A stretch of 64,000 nt of DNA, taken from contig NZ_CP130322.1 of the NCBI RefSeq assembly GCF_033025475.1, positions 2,857,001 through 2,921,000 of the forward strand, written 5' to 3'. The notes beneath the pieces were generated by a model. It did no database searches and was not told where the DNA came from. It worked only from the letters and a program-made list of their open reading frames with translations. The stretch's first letter is position 1. Each line of letters begins with the position of its first letter. The translations under genes were made by a program, and so were the position numbers. The DNA is from Sphingomonas sp. C3-2. GTDB lineage: Bacteria; Pseudomonadota; Alphaproteobacteria; Sphingomonadales; Sphingomonadaceae. Shown in pieces: positions 17,299 through 25,926 of this stretch.

Positions 17299-18876
17299 AT
17301 GGGGAAGAAGCTTTGGGTCGGGCTGGGTGCGCTGGCCGCGATCATCGCCACGCCATTCGGGGTGCTGGCATTCGCCAATCGTGAAAAAGTCGCCGCCCGG
17401 CCGATAGAGGGGCAGTCGACCGCCGCGATCCAGTGGGATGCGTCGTTCGCGCCGTCAGCAGTGCCGGGCCATGTCCCGCCGCTCTTCGGCCTGCCTGCGC
17501 AGGGCAATGCGCCAATGCACGGCGATGGGTATCAGTCCGATACGCATCCCGCCGCCGGGCCCTTTGGCCCCGGCCTTCAGGTCCGCACGCGCGCGGCGGG
17601 CAACGGGATGCCGCGGCTTTGCGCCACCTTCGTCTTCCGCTCGGATGGCCTGCCTGTCGCGATGTGCGGCGGGCTCACGGGGTTCCGCATCGTGCTGCTC
17701 GATCCCGAGACGCTCGAAGCGCTTGCCGTCCATGATCTGCCGATGCGCCCTTCGGCGTTTCAGGCGATGGTGCAGCGCGATATCGAGGTGGTATTCGGCG
17801 ATTCCTCGGGCGGCGCCTATCTCTATCTCGACGACAAGGACCGCATCGTCCTTGCCGACAGCCGCCAGACGATCCAGCGCATCGCGGCGGTGCGTGAGGG
17901 TGGCAGCTGGCGCTTCGTCGTCGACAAGGCATGGGACATGCGGCCCCATGTTCCGCACGATTGCCAGAATTACGACAATTGGTTCCCCTCGGGCGCGTGC
18001 GACATGATCACCACGGTCATGCCCGGCCCCGACAAGCGGCTCTGGTGGGTAACGCGCAAGGGACGGGTGGGGACGCTCGATCCCGAAAGCGGCAAGGTGG
18101 CGCAGGTCCGCCTCGGGAATGAAGAGATTCAGAACGCGGTCGCGGTCGATGCCGGCGCGGTCTATGTGCTCAGCGATCACGCCCAATATGCGTTTTCGTC
18201 GGATGCGTCCGGAAAGCCGGTCGTGCTCTGGCGCCACGGCTATGACCGCGGCGGCGCGCGCAAGGTCGGCAGCATCAACCAGGGCAGCGGGACGACGCCG
18301 ACGCTGATAGGCAACCGCTGGCTTACCTTTGCCGACAATGCCGATCCGCGCATCAACATCGTCGTACTGCGGCGCGCGGCGCTTGGTGCAGGCGAAAAGC
18401 GTGAAATTTGCCGTGTGCCGGTATTCGATGCGGGCGCCAGCGCCACCGACAATTCGATGATCGGCTGGGGGCGTTCGATCATCCTCGAAAATAATGCGGG
18501 CTTCACCAACGGTTATACCCAGGAGGATTGGGGCGCAATCCGTGGCGGGGTGGTGCGGGTCGATATCCGCGAGGATGAAAGCGGCTGCGATGTCGTCTGG
18601 ACCTCGCCGCTCGTGTCGCCTTCGGTCGTCCCCAAGCTCGCGGCGGGCAATGGCATCGCCTATTTCTACAGCTTCGAAAAGGCGCCGGGCGGGGGGCAGG
18701 ACTGGTCGATCGTCGGGCTCGATTTCAAGACGGGCAAGGAAGTGGTCCGTATCCCGACCGGCCGGGGCGCGCCGTTCAACAATAATTGGGGGTCGATCGC
18801 GATTGCGCCCAACGGCACGCTCTATGTCGCGGCAACGCAGGGGCTGATCCAGGTCCGCAAACGCCCGGCGGGCTGA
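17299..18876 (+). CDS. membrane-anchored beta-propeller protein of unknown function
   Basis: 525 residues with an N-terminal hydrophobic segment (LWVGLGALAAIIATPFGVLAFA) that acts as signal anchor or uncleaved signal peptide. The rest consists of repeated beta-propeller-like blades (for instance GFRIVLLDPETLEAL, GRVGTLDPESGKVAQV, GNGIAYFYSFEKAP, GLDFKTGKEVVRI, GTLYVAATQGLIQV), resembling PQQ-type or SMP-30-like propellers, but I see no PQQ disulfide ring or haem motif. It starts 70 bases after the amidase gene on the same strand and could be cotranscribed. GGGGGAGGGG precedes the start. Confidence 0.75.
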   Translation: MGKKLWVGLGALAAIIATPFGVLAFANREKVAARPIEGQSTAAIQWDASFAPSAVPGHVPPLFGLPAQGNAPMHGDGYQSDTHPAAGPFGPGLQVRTRAAGNGMPRLCATFVFRSDGLPVAMCGGLTGFRIVLLDPETLEALAVHDLPMRPSAFQAMVQRDIEVVFGDSSGGAYLYLDDKDRIVLADSRQTIQRIAAVREGGSWRFVVDKAWDMRPHVPHDCQNYDNWFPSGACDMITTVMPGPDKRLWWVTRKGRVGTLDPESGKVAQVRLGNEEIQNAVAVDAGAVYVLSDHAQYAFSSDASGKPVVLWRHGYDRGGARKVGSINQGSGTTPTLIGNRWLTFADNADPRINIVVLRRAALGAGEKREICRVPVFDAGASATDNSMIGWGRSIILENNAGFTNGYTQEDWGAIRGGVVRVDIREDESGCDVVWTSPLVSPSVVPKLAAGNGIAYFYSFEKAPGGGQDWSIVGLDFKTGKEVVRIPTGRGAPFNNNWGSIAIAPNGTLYVAATQGLIQVRKRPAG

Positions 18877-18879
18877 GCC

Positions 18880-19923
18880 TCAAACCTTGCCCATCGCCTT
18901 TTGCCGATGGAATCGGCGCAGTCGTGATGCATCCCATCTGGGCCGCTTGGGCTGCGCCACATCGGCGGGGTAGGACGCCTGATCCGGATGCGATGGCGGA
19001 TCGGCGGCCAGCGACAGCCATGTCGTCGCGCGCGCGATGAAGGGCAGGCGCAATTGCGCAAGCCGCCGACGATATTGCAGGGCGGGCCAAAGGCCGCGCG
19101 TCAGGTCGTGCGGAACCGCCGTGTCCGTGAGCCGGGTCAGCGTGCGCAACTGGGTGTGCAGCGCGCGTGCGGGATGCCCCTTGGGGAACAGCGTGGCAAG
19201 CCGCTGCCAGTCGATGCCACCGGGTCCATGCGCCAGCGCGGCGAGATCGAGCAAATGGCGCAGGTCGATGAGGCCGCGCCAATAATCGCGGTCCTGCAAC
19301 TGGTCGTGGAGGATCAGCACAAAGGCCTGCGCCGCCGGGGTCGGCAGCCAGGCCATGTTCCCCTGCACCCGGTGCGGCACACATATTTTGCGCAATTGCC
19401 GGTAATCGCAGGTGGGCCATGGGCTTTTCAGCCGGGCATGCAGGTCGATCGACCCGACATCACTGTCGCGGGCGAGGACGATGGGGTTGGGTGGTTCGGC
19501 AAAAGGCGGGATGACCGCATATCCGGCGCGTTCGAGACATCGAATGGCGGCGGGCATCTGGCTTTCCGGCACCATCAGGTCGATGTCGGACAAGATGCGG
19601 CCATGCGGTGCGGGTTGGCCGGCGAGCGATGCCGCCCCTTTCAGAAGGATCGGCCTGATCCCCGAACGGTCGAGCCAGCCCACGGCCTCTTCCAGTTGAA
19701 GCCGCAGCCGCGCATTACGCTTTTCGACGCGCTCGAGCACTTCGCCCAGAAAGCCGCGCACATCATCGGGCATGGCGGTGCCGTGCGCCCATAATGCCTG
19801 CGCCAGCGTTCCGGTGGTGAGCGTTCGGTTGGCGAGCGATAGCATCGCATCCCAGTCCGGCCGTCTCGGCACATGCCCGGCCAGCGCGGCCATCAACTGG
19901 CGCAGCGCGCGCAGATCATTCAT
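18880..19923 (-). CDS. nucleotidyltransferase-family protein of the HPr-kinase-related unit
   Basis: 347-residue protein. The core LLKGAASLAGQPAP...GRILSDIDLMVP (around residues 90-120) is the nucleotidyltransferase signature with the acidic DIDL pair; it matches the group often labelled putative nucleotidyltransferase (NTP_transf_5) that also occurs as a tailoring gene in lasso-peptide clusters such as paeninodin. Its start overlaps the end of the upstream HPr-kinase-like gene by eight bases, which shows translational coupling. The longer frame upstream lies within that gene, so MNDLRAL is chosen. Convergent with the beta-propeller gene. Confidence 0.8.
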   Translation of the reverse strand: MNDLRALRQLMAALAGHVPRRPDWDAMLSLANRTLTTGTLAQALWAHGTAMPDDVRGFLGEVLERVEKRNARLRLQLEEAVGWLDRSGIRPILLKGAASLAGQPAPHGRILSDIDLMVPESQMPAAIRCLERAGYAVIPPFAEPPNPIVLARDSDVGSIDLHARLKSPWPTCDYRQLRKICVPHRVQGNMAWLPTPAAQAFVLILHDQLQDRDYWRGLIDLRHLLDLAALAHGPGGIDWQRLATLFPKGHPARALHTQLRTLTRLTDTAVPHDLTRGLWPALQYRRRLAQLRLPFIARATTWLSLAADPPSHPDQASYPADVAQPKRPRWDASRLRRFHRQKAMGKV

Positions 19924-21046
19924 GGCGCGGCAGCCCGGCGAGCAGCGCGGCCGCCTCGTCGGCATCGGAATAATGCAGCGTCAGGCACCGGGCGCCGGCC
20001 GCGATGGCACGCAGGGGCGCGAAGATGGCGGGGGTCATGACGCCCGAAGGCGATCGTCCCTCGCGCACCAGCGTCTGCAGCGCCGCCACGGGATCGCGCG
20101 CCGTGATCCGCGCGCGCCCTTGGCTGGATCGGCGCAGTTCGACGATCCAGCCAACCGGCAGGGGCATGTTCTGAATGGGCGCGGCGGGAGGCAGATAGCG
20201 CACCGCGCGGTCGTCCAGTCGCATATGTTTCTCTGTATCGGCATAATCTGCCCGGTCGCGCACGCGCCGCCAGGCGCCCGCCTTGGCGGTGATCGCAAAG
20301 GGCAGCCCCGAAACCTCGCCACTCGGGTGGATGGTCACGATATCGTCGCCGCCATAGCCGAGCCCCTGGTCGATGAGCGCCAGCGTCAGCACGCTCTTGC
20401 CGGTGCCCGGCGGACCGCACAGCAGCATCGCGGTATCGCCCCGGATCAGGCACGCGGCGTGCAGCGCGGCAAGGCAGTGCGGCCCCGCAATCGCGCTTTC
20501 GACGATAAGCGATTTGAGTAGCGGCCCGGCCTGATCGGCGCGCGCGATCTTCATCGGCGCATCGGGGCGGCCCACGAGCGCCATCCCGGCAAATTCGTGG
20601 ATATGGTATGGCGGCGATGCATCCTGCCCGCCCTCGAGATGCCGGAACATCGGGGCGACCCGCATCGCCAGCCCCCGGTTGCCATAGGCGATGGTGGCAT
20701 CAACGCCGGGCAGGGCGATGCGTTGACAATGCGCGGGCGGCGGCAGGCTATCGGGCCGCGCCTCGGCCAGCCCGTCGCGGCTCCATGCGACAAGCACCGG
20801 GCGCAAGAAATCCGCTGCGGCCGCGCGCGCGATGCCGCAAGCGACAAGATCGTCCACCAATGTGTCGAAGCTGGCCGGATGCGCCAATATCCGCGCCAAG
20901 ATTGCAGCATCGGCATTGAGCGCCATCAGCTTTTGCGTGGCTTCGCTGAACAGTAGATGCCGGTCGGCGAGCTCGGTCAGGTGGCAATCAACGGCAAGGC
21001 CAAAACGCGGCTGGAAGCCAGTGCGCGTTCCGGCCATTGTTCGCAC
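19916..21046 (-). CDS. HPr-kinase-related protein with PqqD/RRE-like N-terminus
   Basis: 376 residues. The N-terminal ~95 residues (LLFSEATQKLMALNADAAI ... TLVDDLVACGI ... FLRPVLVAWSRDGL) have the winged-helix pattern of PqqD-type peptide-binding domains. The C-terminal part resembles HPr serine kinase: a P-loop GPPGTGKS near residue 222 and GYGGDDIV a little later, like the HprK acidic motif. Such kinases phosphorylate peptide substrates in some lasso-peptide systems. A GTG start is favoured because GGGGGG lies six bases upstream; an ATG three codons later lacks good spacing. Overlaps the nucleotidyltransferase gene. Confidence 0.8.
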   Translation of the reverse strand: MRTMAGTRTGFQPRFGLAVDCHLTELADRHLLFSEATQKLMALNADAAILARILAHPASFDTLVDDLVACGIARAAAADFLRPVLVAWSRDGLAEARPDSLPPPAHCQRIALPGVDATIAYGNRGLAMRVAPMFRHLEGGQDASPPYHIHEFAGMALVGRPDAPMKIARADQAGPLLKSLIVESAIAGPHCLAALHAACLIRGDTAMLLCGPPGTGKSVLTLALIDQGLGYGGDDIVTIHPSGEVSGLPFAITAKAGAWRRVRDRADYADTEKHMRLDDRAVRYLPPAAPIQNMPLPVGWIVELRRSSQGRARITARDPVAALQTLVREGRSPSGVMTPAIFAPLRAIAAGARCLTLHYSDADEAAALLAGLPRHE

Positions 21047-21087
21047 TCTATTCCCCCCGTTGCCGCGCGAAGTGACTCAATAACCGT

Positions 21088-21408
21088 TCAGATATTCTTC
21101 TTCCCGCCGCGTCCCGGATTGCCGGGGCCGGTACCGGGGCCATCGTTGATCGGCGGATTGCCCGGCGGTTGCGGGTCGGGGCCATTGCCCACACCATTAT
21201 TGCCCTTGCCGCCGCCATTACCGCCGCCGCCGCCGCCGCCGCCTCCGCCCGTTGATTTCGCGATGGCGGGGGAGGACAGCGAGGTCGACAGCAGGATCGT
21301 CATTGCGGGCGGCACCGTCAGTGCAAAGCGCCCGCAATTCTTCAGGAAATTGCGGCGATCATCGCCGTCGGGGGGCGGGGTTTGCACGGATTGAGGGTCG
21401 CTTGGCAT
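21088..21408 (-). CDS. small Gly-rich protein with Tat signal, candidate substrate of the kinase unit
   Basis: 106 residues. Residues 18-23 read RRNFLK, the twin-arginine consensus, followed by a hydrophobic core and a likely cleavage site near SPAIAKS. The mature part of about 55 residues is almost entirely Gly, Asn and Pro with a run of ten glycines and a basic end (GRGGKKNI). GGAG seven bases upstream supports the ATG. It starts the operon: the kinase-like gene follows after 41 bases. Size, position and composition suggest a secreted substrate of the downstream enzymes; this is inference. Confidence 0.72.
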   Translation of the reverse strand: MPSDPQSVQTPPPDGDDRRNFLKNCGRFALTVPPAMTILLSTSLSSPAIAKSTGGGGGGGGGGNGGGKGNNGVGNGPDPQPPGNPPINDGPGTGPGNPGRGGKKNI

Positions 21409-21504
21409 GATGCGCTCCGGATTCGGGTGCCGGCGTCGTCAGCGGCGCCGTCGCATCAGATTCAGGCGCACGGGGCGCCAAGTCAACGCGGCTAGCCTTA
21501 ATAG

Positions 21505-21531
21505 CCGGGCGCCGGAATGGCCGACGCCCGG
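21505..21531 (-). terminator. stem-loop after the quinohaemoprotein gene
   Basis: Eleven-pair stem CCGGGCGCCGG / CCGACGCCCGG with one mismatch and a five-base loop, 24 bases beyond the stop codon of the quinohaemoprotein dehydrogenase. On the minus strand it is followed by CUAUUAAGG, so the U-tract is poor; a terminator or a 3' stabilising stem. Confidence 0.4.
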
Positions 21532-21554
21532 GGGTTATATCATCTGGTATAAGC

Positions 21555-23765
21555 TCAACGGGCGGCGCGCGCGGCGGCCTTTTGGGCGTTTGGCATCTTC
21601 GCCTTTCCTTCCAGTGCGATGCTGTGCGCCTTCGCCCAATTGGCCTGATCGATCACGAAGTGGCGGATCGCCTCGGCCTGCGCCGCATCCATCGCCGGGG
21701 CAAAGCTTACCATCCCGCGTTCGCGCAGCATGCCGTCGATCACCACGCCCTTCCAGCTATCGGCATCGGCCAGCGTGGCCGAATGGCGCAGGTCGGGCGT
21801 CACCCCGCCGCTCACCGCGCTTTCGCCGTGGCAGACGCTGCAGAACCGGCCGAACAACGCCTTGCCGCTGGCGATCTGCGCGGGCGTGCCGGTGGCGGGC
21901 GGGGGGCTGAGCGGTGCTGCGGCCTGCGCGGTGATTGCGGGCAGTTGCGCCGTGCCACCGATCTTGAGCACGATCAGCCGCGAGATGGTGGGAACCGGGC
22001 CATAGGCGCCCCCGGCATAGCCCGCGCTCAGCGCCCAGGCGCCGCCCTTGCCCGTGGTGAAGGCGATATATTGTTCGCCCTTCACGGTGAAGGTGGAGGG
22101 CGCGGCCATCACGCCCGACTGGACGGGCAGGCTCCATAGCGGCTTGCCGCTGTCGGCGGCATAGGCGCGGAATTCGCCCAGCGCGGTGCCCTGAAACACC
22201 AGATTGCCGGCGGTTGCCATCGTACCGCCATTCCACGGCGTCGTATATTCAGCGCGCCATTTCACCGTGCCGCTAACGGGATCGATGGCGACCAGGGCGC
22301 CCTTGGTCGCCGCGATAGCCGCCTTGATCGCGGCGGGGTCGCGCGGCATCCCGTTCTCGCTCATATTGGTGCCGACGTTGAACCCGATCTTCTGCGCCCT
22401 GGCATCGTCGGGGCTGAGCGGCGGCAGATAGGCATAGCTGATATCGTTCGCGGGGATATAGACGAGCCCGGTCTTCGGGCTGAAGCTCATCGGCTGCCAG
22501 CTATGCGCGCCGATCGGGCCGGGGGCGGCGAGAAAGGGTTTGCCGGTGCGATAGAAACGCGCCTCGGGGGCTTCATTGGGACGCCCGGTCGCAAGGTCAT
22601 ATCCGCTCGCCCAGTTGATGTTCTTCACGAACGGGCTGGCGGAGATCAGCTTGCCGGTCTGCCGGTCCACGACGAAGAAGAAGCCGTTCTTGGGCGCCTG
22701 CATCAGCACCTTGCGCGGCTGCCCGCCGATTGCGAGATCGGCGAGGATGATCGGCTGGGTGGCGGTATAGTCCCAGCTTTCGCCCGGGGTCTGCTGGTAA
22801 TGCCACAGATATTCGCCGGTATCGGGTTTGAGCGCGACGATCGAGGACAGGAACAGATTGTCGCCCGTGCCGTCCGATCGAATGCCGTGGTTCCACGGAT
22901 TGCCATTGCCGACGCCCAGATAAAGCTGGTCGAGTTCGGGGTCATAGACGATCGCGTCCCACACGGTGCCGCCGCCCCCCGAGCTTTTCCATGCCCCGCC
23001 CGCAGACCATGTCTTGCCCGCGCTCTGCAACACCGTGTCCGATATCTCGCCATCGGCCGCGCCGGTGGCGTTGGGCACGGTGTAGAACCGCCATTTCTTG
23101 GCGCCGCTGTTCGCGTCATAGGCGGTCACGTACCCGCGCACGCCGAACTCGGCGCCGCCATTGCCGATCAGCACCATGCCCTTCACCACGCGCGGTGCGC
23201 CGGTGATCGTATAGGGCTTGGTCTTGTCGGTGGTCTGGACGCTCCACAGCTGCGCGCCGGTGATCGCATCGAGCGCGATCAGCCGTCCGTCGAGCGTGGC
23301 GAGATAGAGCCTGCCCTTCCACGCCGCGACACCGCGGTTGACGACGTCGCAACAGGCGTCGACGCCCTTTTCGGGCGGCACCTTGGGATCAAAGCTCCAG
23401 AGCGGCCGTCCGCTCGCCGCGTCATAGGCGAAGACCTTTGACCATGGTCCGGTGACATAGAGCACCCCGTCGATCACGATCGGGGTGGCTTCCTGCCCGC
23501 GCTGATCGGGCAGGTCGGCAAACCAGGCGATGCCAAGCTGGCCGACATTGCCGTCGTTGATCGTGGTCAGCGGGCTGAAACGCTGTTCGTTGTAATTATA
23601 GCCAACGGCCGGCCAGTCGCTGCCATCGCCCCCGCTCGTCAGATAGGCGGCGTCGATCTTGGAAACGCCCGTGGCGCCCTTGGGCGGTTGGTCGGGTGGA
23701 TTGCCATTGCCTTGCGAACAGGCCGCGAAAACAAGCCCCATGCCAAGGGCAAGCCACTGACGCAT
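21555..23765 (-). CDS. PQQ-dependent quinohaemoprotein alcohol dehydrogenase (lipoprotein)
   Basis: 736 residues with a lipobox (LVFAACS), so a periplasm-facing lipoprotein. The main part is an eight-bladed quinoprotein propeller with the vicinal disulfide that stacks on PQQ (VDACCDVV near residue 138), GAEFGVRG and ESWDYTATQP carrying the calcium ligand and catalytic aspartate. The C-terminal ~110 residues are a cytochrome c domain with CSVCH near residue 640. This layout is the type II quinohaemoprotein alcohol dehydrogenase, which passes electrons from alcohol oxidation through haem to the respiratory chain. No PQQ synthesis genes are in the window. Confidence 0.9.
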   Translation of the reverse strand: MRQWLALGMGLVFAACSQGNGNPPDQPPKGATGVSKIDAAYLTSGGDGSDWPAVGYNYNEQRFSPLTTINDGNVGQLGIAWFADLPDQRGQEATPIVIDGVLYVTGPWSKVFAYDAASGRPLWSFDPKVPPEKGVDACCDVVNRGVAAWKGRLYLATLDGRLIALDAITGAQLWSVQTTDKTKPYTITGAPRVVKGMVLIGNGGAEFGVRGYVTAYDANSGAKKWRFYTVPNATGAADGEISDTVLQSAGKTWSAGGAWKSSGGGGTVWDAIVYDPELDQLYLGVGNGNPWNHGIRSDGTGDNLFLSSIVALKPDTGEYLWHYQQTPGESWDYTATQPIILADLAIGGQPRKVLMQAPKNGFFFVVDRQTGKLISASPFVKNINWASGYDLATGRPNEAPEARFYRTGKPFLAAPGPIGAHSWQPMSFSPKTGLVYIPANDISYAYLPPLSPDDARAQKIGFNVGTNMSENGMPRDPAAIKAAIAATKGALVAIDPVSGTVKWRAEYTTPWNGGTMATAGNLVFQGTALGEFRAYAADSGKPLWSLPVQSGVMAAPSTFTVKGEQYIAFTTGKGGAWALSAGYAGGAYGPVPTISRLIVLKIGGTAQLPAITAQAAAPLSPPPATGTPAQIASGKALFGRFCSVCHGESAVSGGVTPDLRHSATLADADSWKGVVIDGMLRERGMVSFAPAMDAAQAEAIRHFVIDQANWAKAHSIALEGKAKMPNAQKAAARAAR

Positions 23766-23859
23766 CTGCTTCCTCCCCGATCCGGTATCCGGTTTCGGGG
23801 GCAGTCTGCGTCAAACTGACAGCGCTGTCATCAGCGATTTGCCCCTTCAGGGCACGGGC

Positions 23860-24684
23860 TCAGTAAGGCGGCTGGTCCAACCCGGCGGGGCTCTTGGTAA
23901 AGATCTCGCAACCGTCCTCGGTGATCCCGATCGAATGTTCGAACTGCGCCGAAAGCGTCCGGTCGCGCGTCACCGCGGTCCAGCCATCGTCGAGCATCTT
24001 CACCGCGGGCTTGCCGATGTTGATCATCGGCTCGATCGTGAAGAACATGCCGGGCTTCAGCTCGGGGCCGGTGCCGGGGCGGCCGGCATGGACGACTTCG
24101 GGGGCGTCGTGGAACATCTGGCCCAGCCCGTGGCCGCAGAAATCGCGCACCACGCCGTAACGATGCTTTTCGGCATGGCTCTGGATCGCGTGCGCCACAT
24201 CGCCCATGCGGTTGCCCGGTTTGGCCTGTTCGATGCCCAGCATCAGGCATTCATAGGTCACATCGACAAGGCGCTTGGCCTTGATGCCGACATCGCCGAC
24301 CAGATACATGCGGCTGGTGTCGCCGTGCCAGCCATCGACGATGGGGGTCACGTCGATGTTCAGAATGTCGCCGTCCTTCAGCACGCGGTCGCCCGGAATG
24401 CCGTGGCACACGACATGGTTCAGCGAGATGCAGCAGCTATGGGTATAACCACGATAGCCGAGCGTCGCCGGAATGCCGCCGCCGCGCAGCGTGTGTTCGC
24501 GCACCATATCGTCCAGCTCGCCGGTCGTGACGCCGGGCACGACATGCGGCACCAGCGCGTCGAGGATCTCGGCGGCCAGCCGGCCGGCCTTGCGCATGCC
24601 TTCGAACCCCTCGGGGCCGTGAAGCTTGATCGCATGGGTACGCGCGCGGGGGCTGGTTTCGCTGGCAAGGACATATTCGGTCAT
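23860..24684 (-). CDS. map: Map, methionine aminopeptidase type I
   Basis: Removes N-terminal methionine from new proteins. 274 residues; all five metal ligands can be placed: Asp in LNIDVTP, Asp in WHGDTSRMY, His in CGHGLGQMFH, Glu in FFTIEPM and Glu in SIGITEDG. A short N-terminal extension (MTEYVLASETSPRARTHAIKLHG) precedes the catalytic core. Divergent from the CinA-like gene. Confidence 0.95.
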   Translation of the reverse strand: MTEYVLASETSPRARTHAIKLHGPEGFEGMRKAGRLAAEILDALVPHVVPGVTTGELDDMVREHTLRGGGIPATLGYRGYTHSCCISLNHVVCHGIPGDRVLKDGDILNIDVTPIVDGWHGDTSRMYLVGDVGIKAKRLVDVTYECLMLGIEQAKPGNRMGDVAHAIQSHAEKHRYGVVRDFCGHGLGQMFHDAPEVVHAGRPGTGPELKPGMFFTIEPMINIGKPAVKMLDDGWTAVTRDRTLSAQFEHSIGITEDGCEIFTKSPAGLDQPPY

Positions 24685-24819
24685 GCGCGCGATATAGTTG
24701 CGGCGCGCCCTTTTTGCGAGCCTTCAATTTGCCATTCGGCGCAACTTTGGGCGCCGATGCGCGAATACCGCCATCGTTGCCGCTTCATATCGCCTCCGCG
24801 CGATGTTAGGGGAGGGGGC

Positions 24820-25578
24820 ATGAGCGCAGAACGCATTTGGACCGCCGGCATCGTCATCATCGGGGACGAGATTCTTTCGGGGCGCATCGCCGACAAGAAT
24901 GTCGCGCAGATCGCCGTCTGGCTCAACATTCAGGGTATCCGGCTGGCCGAGGTGCGGATCGTCGCCGATCGTACCGAGGCGATTGTCGAGGCAGTGAACG
25001 AACTGCGCGCGCGCAACGATTATCTCTTCACCACGGGCGGCATCGGGCCGACGCATGACGACATCACGGTCGACGCGATCGCGCAGGCGCTGGGCGTTTC
25101 GGTGGTCATCCACCCCAAGGCGCGCGCCGCGCTCGAAAGCTATTATGAACATCGCGGCGGGCTGACCGATGCGCGGCTGCGCATGGCGCGCGTGCCCGAT
25201 GGCGCGACGCTCATCGAAAACCGCATGTCGGGCGCGCCGGGCATCCGCCACGGCAATATCTTCATCATGGCGGGGGTGCCGCATATCACTGCGATGATGC
25301 TCGACGCGCTGTCGGGCGTGCTCGAAGGCGGCAAGCCGCTCCTGTCCGAAACCATCGGCTGCTGGGTGCCCGAAAGCGAGGTCGCCGATCTTCTCAGTGC
25401 AACCGAGCGGGCGCACCCGCAAACCCAGATCGGCAGCTATCCCTTTTTCCGCGAAGGCCGCGTCGGCGCCAACTTCGTGATCCGCTCCACCGAAAGCGAT
25501 GCGCTTGCCGCGTGCACCACCGCGCTCGCCGACGCGCTGGACGCGGACGGGCGCGAGGCGGTTCTGGGTGGAATCTGA
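24820..25578 (+). CDS. CinA N-terminal-like / molybdopterin-binding domain protein
   Basis: 252 residues of the MoCF-biosynthesis fold (MogA/MoaB/CinA N-terminal domain). Motifs: AGIVIIGDEILSGRIADKN at the N-terminus and FTTGGIGPTHDDITVDAI near residue 70, both typical of the CinA/COG1058 group. The C-terminal nicotinamide-nucleotide deamidase domain of full CinA is absent. In this group the protein is annotated as competence/damage-inducible CinA-like; true substrate unknown. GGGGAGGGGG immediately upstream supports the ATG; the open frame further left is antisense to map. Confidence 0.88.
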   Translation: MSAERIWTAGIVIIGDEILSGRIADKNVAQIAVWLNIQGIRLAEVRIVADRTEAIVEAVNELRARNDYLFTTGGIGPTHDDITVDAIAQALGVSVVIHPKARAALESYYEHRGGLTDARLRMARVPDGATLIENRMSGAPGIRHGNIFIMAGVPHITAMMLDALSGVLEGGKPLLSETIGCWVPESEVADLLSATERAHPQTQIGSYPFFREGRVGANFVIRSTESDALAACTTALADALDADGREAVLGGI

Positions 25579-25926
25579 TTCGATCTCGTAACGACTTTCG
25601 TGCAGCCGCGCCCGGTCAGTCCCGCGCGACTCGTCTGACCGCTGTGACAAGTTCGTTACGGATCAGTATCTTGCCATTTCGTGCTTGGTGTGCCCGAATT
25701 TTGCTGGCATGCGGCTGAAATATTCAGAATGAACATAATTGTTCATCGCTGAAAAATGGCTGTTTTGGGGCGTTTCAACTATCAACCGGACGTGTGCGCA
25801 CGCCGGGCTGTCTTGGGGGTGGGGACAAGACTGTACCGTACGGCTAGGTTTGGCTGACGGCTCGAATAGGTGAGGCAGCGCCGTAACGAAAATCGCCGAT
25901 TATACAGGTCGGGGGACAATAGGGTC
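25579..25926. promoter_or_regulatory. non-coding stretch with two palindromes
   Basis: No convincing gene. It contains TGAACA-TAAT-TGTTCA (25730-25745, perfect six-base arms) and, just before it, CTGAA-ATA-TTCAG (25715-25727), within an AT-richer patch. These could be regulator sites for the small downstream gene or the polysaccharide-type genes beyond it. Confidence 0.4.

Noticed and set aside
21220-21250. Possible frameshift in the glycine run of the small Tat protein
   Set aside because: The repetitive CCG run could cause sequencing errors, but the frame continues to a sensible stop and composition stays uniform, so I accept it as is.
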